This document shows positions 59,617 through 64,000 of a DNA stretch of 64,000 bases, one piece after another. The stretch is from CBDBJR01 sp965206445 (lineage in GTDB: Bacteria; Pseudomonadota; Gammaproteobacteria; Arenicellales; Poriferihabitantaceae): the NCBI GenBank assembly GCA_965206445.1, contig CBDBJR010000001.1:310001-374000 (forward strand). The letters are read 5' to 3'. The notes under the pieces were generated by a model. That model saw only the letters and a program-made list of their open reading frames with translations. It was not told where the DNA came from and did no database searches. Position numbers and translations under genes: made by a program. The first letter of the stretch is position 1. Each line of letters begins with the position of its first letter.

Positions 59617-60928
59617 CCTGTACAGACGATTTTGTCGGCAATGGCTGTGCGCGCTCGGCTTGCTGCTTGGCGCCCAGCCGGCGGCGCTGGCGGTATTGAC
59701 CATTGAGGTCAATCGCGGGGTCGAAGCGGCTATTCCGATCGCGGTGGTGCCGTTCGCTACCGAAGGGACAACGGCGGTTGATCCGGGGGCGACGGCGGTG
59801 ATCGAGTCCGACCTGTCCGCCAGCGGGCATTTCGAGGTGCTGGACCGGGCTGACTTTATCAGCCAGCCCCACAATCTGGATTCAATTCAGTACAAAGACT
59901 GGCGCCTGCTGAAGGCCGAGGCGCTGGTGATCGGCAAGATAATCGCGATCGGTAACGGCCAGTACGAAGTGCGGTTTCGTCTGATTGATGTTTTTCGCGA
60001 GCAGCAGCTTGCCGGGCAGAAATTTATCACCCCGGTTGCGCGGCTGCGCCAGGTACTGCACCAGATCAGCGATATTATTTATCTGACCTTGACCGGCAAG
60101 CCGGGCGTGTTTGACACCAATATTGCGTATGTATCGGTGCAGGGCCGGGCGCCGCAAAAACGGTTTTTGCTGCAAATAGCCGACTCCGACGGCTATGCGC
60201 CCAAAACCGTGCTGGAATCCAGCGAGCCGGTTTTGTCGCCGACCTGGTCGCCGACCGGCGATCAATTGGCGTATGTGTCGTTCGAGCAAAAGCGCTCGAT
60301 GGTGTTCACCCAGAATATCCGCACCGGGAAGCGCAAACGGATAGCCGAGTTTACCGGCATCAACAGCGCGCCCAGGTGGTCGCCGGACGGCCGGCATCTG
60401 GCCTTGACGCTGTCTAAAGACGGCAACCCGGAAATCTATATTTACGCGCTTGCCACCGCGCGCTGGCGGCGCATTACCCGGCACACGGCCATCGATACGG
60501 AGCCCGCCTGGTCGCCGGACGGCAGTGCGCTCATCTTTACCTCGGGGCGCTCGGGGACACCGCAGATTTATCGGGTTGTGATTGACGGCGGCCAGCCGCA
60601 GCGGCTGACGTTTGACGGCGTCTATAATGCCGCTGCGTCGTATTCCGCAGACGGCAAATATATTGTTATGATTACAAATCAGGGCAACGGCTATCGAGTT
60701 GGGTTATACTCGGTGGCAACCAGGACGGTAACCGAATTGACGCGCGGCCAGCAAGAAGAGTCGCCCAGCTTTGCACCCAATGGCGAGATCATCATATACA
60801 CCGCCAAGCGAGACGGGCGCGATGTGCTGGCAACCGTATCAATTGATGGCCGGGTACAGCAAACGCTCGAATTGCACAGCGGTTCGGTGCGTGAGCCGAC
60901 ATGGTCACCCTACAATCGCAAACTTTAG
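59606..60928 (+). CDS. tolB: Tol-Pal system protein TolB
   Basis: TolB is a periplasmic protein that shuttles between TolA and Pal. The start at ATG 59606 (MILSLYRRFCRQWLCALGLL) gives 440 residues with a signal peptide cleaved near AALA. The N-terminal domain is followed by a six-bladed beta-propeller with the repeated PTWSPTGDQLAYVS, PRWSPDGRHLAL and PAWSPDGSALIFTS blades. It overlaps tolA by 11 bp. The longer open frame upstream is not coding. Confidence 0.95.
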   Translation: MILSLYRRFCRQWLCALGLLLGAQPAALAVLTIEVNRGVEAAIPIAVVPFATEGTTAVDPGATAVIESDLSASGHFEVLDRADFISQPHNLDSIQYKDWRLLKAEALVIGKIIAIGNGQYEVRFRLIDVFREQQLAGQKFITPVARLRQVLHQISDIIYLTLTGKPGVFDTNIAYVSVQGRAPQKRFLLQIADSDGYAPKTVLESSEPVLSPTWSPTGDQLAYVSFEQKRSMVFTQNIRTGKRKRIAEFTGINSAPRWSPDGRHLALTLSKDGNPEIYIYALATARWRRITRHTAIDTEPAWSPDGSALIFTSGRSGTPQIYRVVIDGGQPQRLTFDGVYNAAASYSADGKYIVMITNQGNGYRVGLYSVATRTVTELTRGQQEESPSFAPNGEIIIYTAKRDGRDVLATVSIDGRVQQTLELHSGSVREPTWSPYNRKL

Positions 60929-60940
60929 AGGAATAGTCTC

Positions 60941-61483
60941 ATGTCTGCATTTTTATCTTATGTTCTGATTTTTGTCATCAGTATTTTTGTGGTCGCGTGC
61001 GGTGGGCGTGGCGTGGTGGAGGAAGAGGTGACGGTGGAATCGGTTGGCGGTGTCGCCGGGAGCGAAGGCGTCACGGTCAGCACCATCGGTCTGGATGACG
61101 CCGACAACACGTCCGAGCTGGGTGCGGACGAGCTGGGTACGGACGCCGACCTGCTGGGTAAACAGGTGATTTATTTTGAGTATGACAGCAGCGCGCTGAG
61201 CGCGGAAGGCGAGGCGATTGCCCAGGCGCATGCGCAGTATTTGAACTCCGCTCCGGGCGTACAGGTGATTCTCGAGGGGCATGCGGATGAGCGGGGTACG
61301 CGCGAATACAACCTGGCTTTGGGTGAAGACCGCGCCCGCACGGTGGCCAATGTGCTACAGGCACTGGGCGTGTCGTCCGGCCGCATACAGAGCATATCCT
61401 ACGGCGAAGAGCGGCCGGTGGCACCGGGGGTGGACGAAGAAACGTGGTATCTGAACCGGCGGGTTGAGATTCTGTACCAATAG
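60941..61483 (+). CDS. pal: Peptidoglycan-associated lipoprotein Pal
   Basis: Pal anchors the outer membrane to peptidoglycan. The 180-residue precursor has a lipoprotein signal (LIFVISIFVVACGGRG) with lipobox VVAC. The C-terminal OmpA-like domain contains IYFEYDSSALSAEG and LEGHADERGTREYNLALGED, the diaminopimelate-binding loop. It lies 12 bp after tolB. Confidence 0.96.
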   Translation: MSAFLSYVLIFVISIFVVACGGRGVVEEEVTVESVGGVAGSEGVTVSTIGLDDADNTSELGADELGTDADLLGKQVIYFEYDSSALSAEGEAIAQAHAQYLNSAPGVQVILEGHADERGTREYNLALGEDRARTVANVLQALGVSSGRIQSISYGEERPVAPGVDEETWYLNRRVEILYQ

Positions 61484-61514
61484 TCGGCTGCTGGCGGAGG
61501 CGGAGGTGAATCGG

Positions 61515-62525
61515 ATGAGGGTTACTATTGATGCCGGCAATACGACCGCCGGCGGGGTCGGTCGCCGGCGGCCGCCAAACCGGCCACATGCGCGAAGTGG
61601 CGGCACGGCCGTCCGGTTGCAGTGGCATCTGGGTGCCGGCCTGGCCTTGATGGCGCTCGGCCTGTCGGCCTGTACCGGCTTGACTCTGCCGGCCCCGACC
61701 CCGGCCCCAACTCCAGCCCCGGCGGTGGTGGCGCCGCCGCCGCCGCCGAAAAATGTCGAGATGCTCGAAGCATTGGCTGATCTGGGCGCCCTCAAGGATG
61801 AGCTCAAACGGCTGCGCAATGCGGTTGAAGAAGTGCAGTTCGATACGGAAAATGCCCGCCGACGACAGCGGGATGCATTTGCCGACCTGGACCGTCGGCT
61901 GTTGGATATCGAGCGCAATCAAAAAGTGATCATCGCCTTGTTCGGACAGCCGGGTCAGCCACAGGGCAGCGGCCGGTTGGCGGAGGTTCCGGTTACGGCC
62001 GCCCCTGCCCCCGCCCCCGCTGCCGGTCAGCCGCCCGCCTCACCCGCCGGTGCCGCGCCGACAGCGCCAACGACACTGCAACCGACCGAGCCGGCCGCCG
62101 ACAACGGCATACAGCAGCCGTCTGTGAACAGTGTTTCCGCCGAAGAGCAACAGCAGTATGAAACGGCCTTTGAGCTGCTGAAGCAAAGCCGTTATGAAGA
62201 CGCGATCGCCCGGTTTGAGGCGTTGGTGACGGTCTGGCCGGACAGCTCGCTGGCGGATGATGCGTACTACTGGATGTCCGAGGCGCACTACTTTAACCGC
62301 AAATTTGAGGCCGCCCTGCAAGGGTTTGGCACCGTGGTAATGGACTACCCGGACAGTTCGCGGGTGCCCGAAGCGTTGTTGAAGATGGGGTATATCAAAT
62401 ATGACATTGGCGCCTATCAGGAGGCCGCAGAAATATTTCGAGATATTCTCGCGCGCTTCCCGGGGCACAAAGTGGTCGTGTCGGCGCAAACCCGCCTGCA
62501 TCGAATCGAGCAGACGATAGAATAG
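61515..62525 (+). CDS. cpoB: Cell division coordinator CpoB (YbgF-like)
   Basis: CpoB binds TolA and coordinates outer-membrane constriction with peptidoglycan synthesis. The product of about 336 residues has a signal sequence (LALMALGLSACTGL) with a possible lipobox LSAC, unusual because E. coli CpoB is a soluble periplasmic protein. A proline-rich stretch, a coiled coil (ALKDELKRLRNAVEEVQFDT) and three C-terminal TPR-like repeats (DAIARFEALVTVWPDSSLAD and YQEAAEIFRDILARFPGHK) follow. The chosen ATG at 61515 follows GGCGGAGG; the frame is open further upstream. Confidence 0.88.
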   Translation: MRVTIDAGNTTAGGVGRRRPPNRPHARSGGTAVRLQWHLGAGLALMALGLSACTGLTLPAPTPAPTPAPAVVAPPPPPKNVEMLEALADLGALKDELKRLRNAVEEVQFDTENARRRQRDAFADLDRRLLDIERNQKVIIALFGQPGQPQGSGRLAEVPVTAAPAPAPAAGQPPASPAGAAPTAPTTLQPTEPAADNGIQQPSVNSVSAEEQQQYETAFELLKQSRYEDAIARFEALVTVWPDSSLADDAYYWMSEAHYFNRKFEAALQGFGTVVMDYPDSSRVPEALLKMGYIKYDIGAYQEAAEIFRDILARFPGHKVVVSAQTRLHRIEQTIE

Positions 62526-62789
62526 CCCGCGTTTGTTCGGCCTGGCCTGCCACCTGAATTGTCGTCTGTACGCAGGCCGGCGGTTTGACACGGGTGCGGC
62601 GTATCGGGATAATCGCACGCCCGTCGCCATGGCTGCTCCTCGCGGCAGGGATCATGTTTTCATTGTGCATCGGCGGTGCAATGCCGATGTGGTTGATGCG
62701 CAAGTGCCCGCCCGGTTGAGTCTGGGCGCATGAGCGGCAGGCGGCCTGGCCTGCCCGGCTCGAAAATCGACTCCGGCGATTGCGATATT
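62526..62789. other. Intergenic region between cpoB and tRNA-Lys
   Basis: These 264 bp contain no convincing gene. A promoter for the tRNA should lie near the right end but I could not define it. Confidence 0.35.
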
Positions 62790-62865
62790 GGGGCGTTAGC
62801 TCAGCTGGTAGAGCATCTGACTTTTAATCAGGTGGTCACAGGTTCGAACCCTGTACGCCCCACCA
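62790..62865 (+). tRNA. tRNA-Lys (anticodon TTT)
   Basis: The 76-nt sequence folds as a standard tRNA with an encoded CCA end. The acceptor pairs GGGGCGT with ACGCCCC. The D arm contains AGCTCAGCTGGTAGAGC, the anticodon loop is CTTTTAA (TTT at 62823-62825), and the T arm has GGTTCGAACCC. Lysine tRNA genes after the tol-pal-cpoB operon are also seen in E. coli. Confidence 0.97.
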
Positions 62866-62961
62866 TTTCCCGCCGCCTGCATCCCGCCGTGCCGGCGTCT
62901 GACACGGCGGCATCGGCTGACGCGGTGCGCCCGGTTCAGCCGCTGCAACACCAGCCGGGTT

Positions 62962-63996
62962 TCAGTCTACCGACGGTGCATCCCGTCGCGTGCGTGTGAA
63001 TACGAAGCGGCTGTAGATGTAGCTCAGCCCCAGCAGGCTGAAGCCGAGGCCGAAGAACGACAGCACGCGGTACAGGCCTTGCAGCTCCAGCGTGTCGTAG
63101 AGGAACACCTTGCTCACAACCAGCAGCATCACGGCCAGCGATGCATAGCGAATCGCCTGGTTTTGTTTCAGCACCCCGACCAGCAACAGCCCGATGCCAA
63201 ACAGCAGCCAGACCGCCGAATAGGTATAAATCTCGGTCTCCTGTGCGGCCCGTAAATTCAGGTATTCGCCCTGGAACAGGTGGCGCACGTTCAGGCTGAC
63301 CAGCACGAACAGCAAAACCGGTATCGTACTGCGCAGCAGCCGCGCCCACCGCGCCCAGCCGATATGCTGGAGCTCTCGACTGCTCAGCGCTATCCATGCC
63401 AGCGGCAATCCAAACGTCAGCAGCAGGGTATTCAAGACCGGCCAGCCGTCGATGCGTTGGTTTGTCCATAGCGGATTGTGTAGCAGCAGGTCGAAATACA
63501 AGATGCGCAGCAGGGCCCAGGCGCAGATCGTCGCGCCGCTCCACACGAGCGCGCGGCGGCCAAACCGGCGGCCGGCGAACAGGCAGGCCAGGGAATACAC
63601 CAGCAGCAGATTGGTTGCCACGCCCCGCTCGGTAAAACCGGCCGGTGCGGAGAGTATGGCCGTTGTATCATGAAAAGCGTGGCGGGCGAGAAAATACACC
63701 ATCACCGCGCCCAAACCCGCCGCCGCCGCCTCCAGCGCGCGTACCGGCGCGTCGTCCCGCTGCCGGCGCAGCCAGCCGGCCGCCGCCAGCAGCAAAAGTG
63801 CCGGCACGCCAAGCTGAAACAGCGGCCATTCTGCCAGCGAAATGGGCGCCGACCGGCGCAGCAGGGTGGCGATTGCCTCAATCCCGGTCAGACTGTATGC
63901 GGTGTACTGCAACAGCACGATAAGCTGTGGCAGCAGCAGGCCGGCGAAGATCGCTGCCAGCACGATGCACACCGAACGCAGCGACGCGACCGGCAC
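62962..63996 (-). CDS. DUF2339-like polytopic membrane protein, C-terminal part
   Basis: At least eight hydrophobic segments run through these 344 residues (for example FAGLLLPQLIVLLQYTAY, LLLTFGLPLAWIALSS, VLLFVLVSLNVRHLFQGEYL, FFGLGFSLLGLSYIYSRFVF). The layout, and GEYLNLRAAQETEIYTYSAV followed by LLVVSKVFLYDTLELQGLYR, match the C-terminal part of DUF2339 membrane proteins, which are usually far longer. The frame is open to the window edge, so the gene almost certainly begins outside. Function unknown. Confidence 0.75.
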   Translation of the reverse strand: MPVASLRSVCIVLAAIFAGLLLPQLIVLLQYTAYSLTGIEAIATLLRRSAPISLAEWPLFQLGVPALLLLAAAGWLRRQRDDAPVRALEAAAAGLGAVMVYFLARHAFHDTTAILSAPAGFTERGVATNLLLVYSLACLFAGRRFGRRALVWSGATICAWALLRILYFDLLLHNPLWTNQRIDGWPVLNTLLLTFGLPLAWIALSSRELQHIGWARWARLLRSTIPVLLFVLVSLNVRHLFQGEYLNLRAAQETEIYTYSAVWLLFGIGLLLVGVLKQNQAIRYASLAVMLLVVSKVFLYDTLELQGLYRVLSFFGLGFSLLGLSYIYSRFVFTRTRRDAPSVD

Positions 63997-64000
63997 GCGG

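Noticed and set aside
62790..62865. tRNA-Lys as integration site of the defence island
   Set aside because: The island is about 29 kb away, there is no integrase gene, and I saw no repeat of the tRNA 3' end elsewhere in the window.

Overview
The window reads as a chromosomal segment of a gammaproteobacterium. The right-hand 13 kb carries aspS-yebC-ruvCAB-ybgC-tolQRAB-pal-cpoB followed by tRNA-Lys, an order typical of that class (cpoB next to a lysine tRNA is also the E. coli arrangement). Core genes are GC-rich, several accessory genes are clearly AT-richer. No rRNA, CRISPR array, integrase or intact transposase was seen. The species cannot be named. The mix of restriction, toxin-antitoxin, ankyrin, TPR and Fic genes with sarcosine oxidase would fit a host-associated or uncultured lineage, but that is inference.

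Layout. 1-0.66 kb: 3' end of a DNA methyltransferase. 0.9-6.2 kb: ordinary genes (zinc-ribbon protein, ettA, ELM1-like, alpha/beta hydrolase, luciferase-like oxidoreductase). 6.3-9.2 kb: two paralogous AAA ATPases, each behind a copy of a 93-bp terminator/promoter repeat. 9.2-33.7 kb: a defence island, almost all on the minus strand. 33.9-36.2 kb: cyclotransferase-like gene, lpxD, peroxiredoxin. 36.2-44.1 kb: a repeat-rich accessory stretch with a metalloprotease fused to a beta-trefoil, transposase relics, a tandemly duplicated secreted protein and an ankyrin protein. 44.4-50.2 kb: peroxiredoxin-like gene and soxBDAG. 50.4-64 kb: sugar nucleotidyltransferase, fmdB-aspS-yebC-ruvCAB, the Tol-Pal operon, tRNA-Lys, and a truncated membrane protein.

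The island is built around type I restriction-modification. There is one hsdR, one full hsdS, two full hsdM copies and two hsdM fragments. The three surviving hsdM 3' ends each overlap the start of a different gene: ORF6N, RhuM or a HepT toxin. In one module a MntA-type nucleotidyltransferase gene overlaps a truncated hsdS by 8 nt; in the intact module the same kind of domain is fused in frame to the N-terminus of HsdS. This ties MNT/HEPN toxin-antitoxin chemistry to the specificity subunit. An Abi-like protein, an FRG-TPR protein, DinD and a DUF4143 ATPase lie between hsdS and hsdR, the position of the anticodon nuclease gene prrC in the E. coli EcoprrI locus. The order of fragments suggests that a helicase-hsdM-RhuM-MNT block was inserted into an older fic-hsdM-hepT-mntA-hsdS operon.

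Four accessory genes (the second AAA ATPase, both DUF4143 ATPases and fic) are preceded by tandem arrays of exact period (106, 23, 23 and 40 bp) that run up to the start codon. In the ATPase and fic arrays each unit carries a TATAAT-like box and mostly an ATG. This looks like repeated amplification of promoter-start segments and is the most unusual non-coding signal here.
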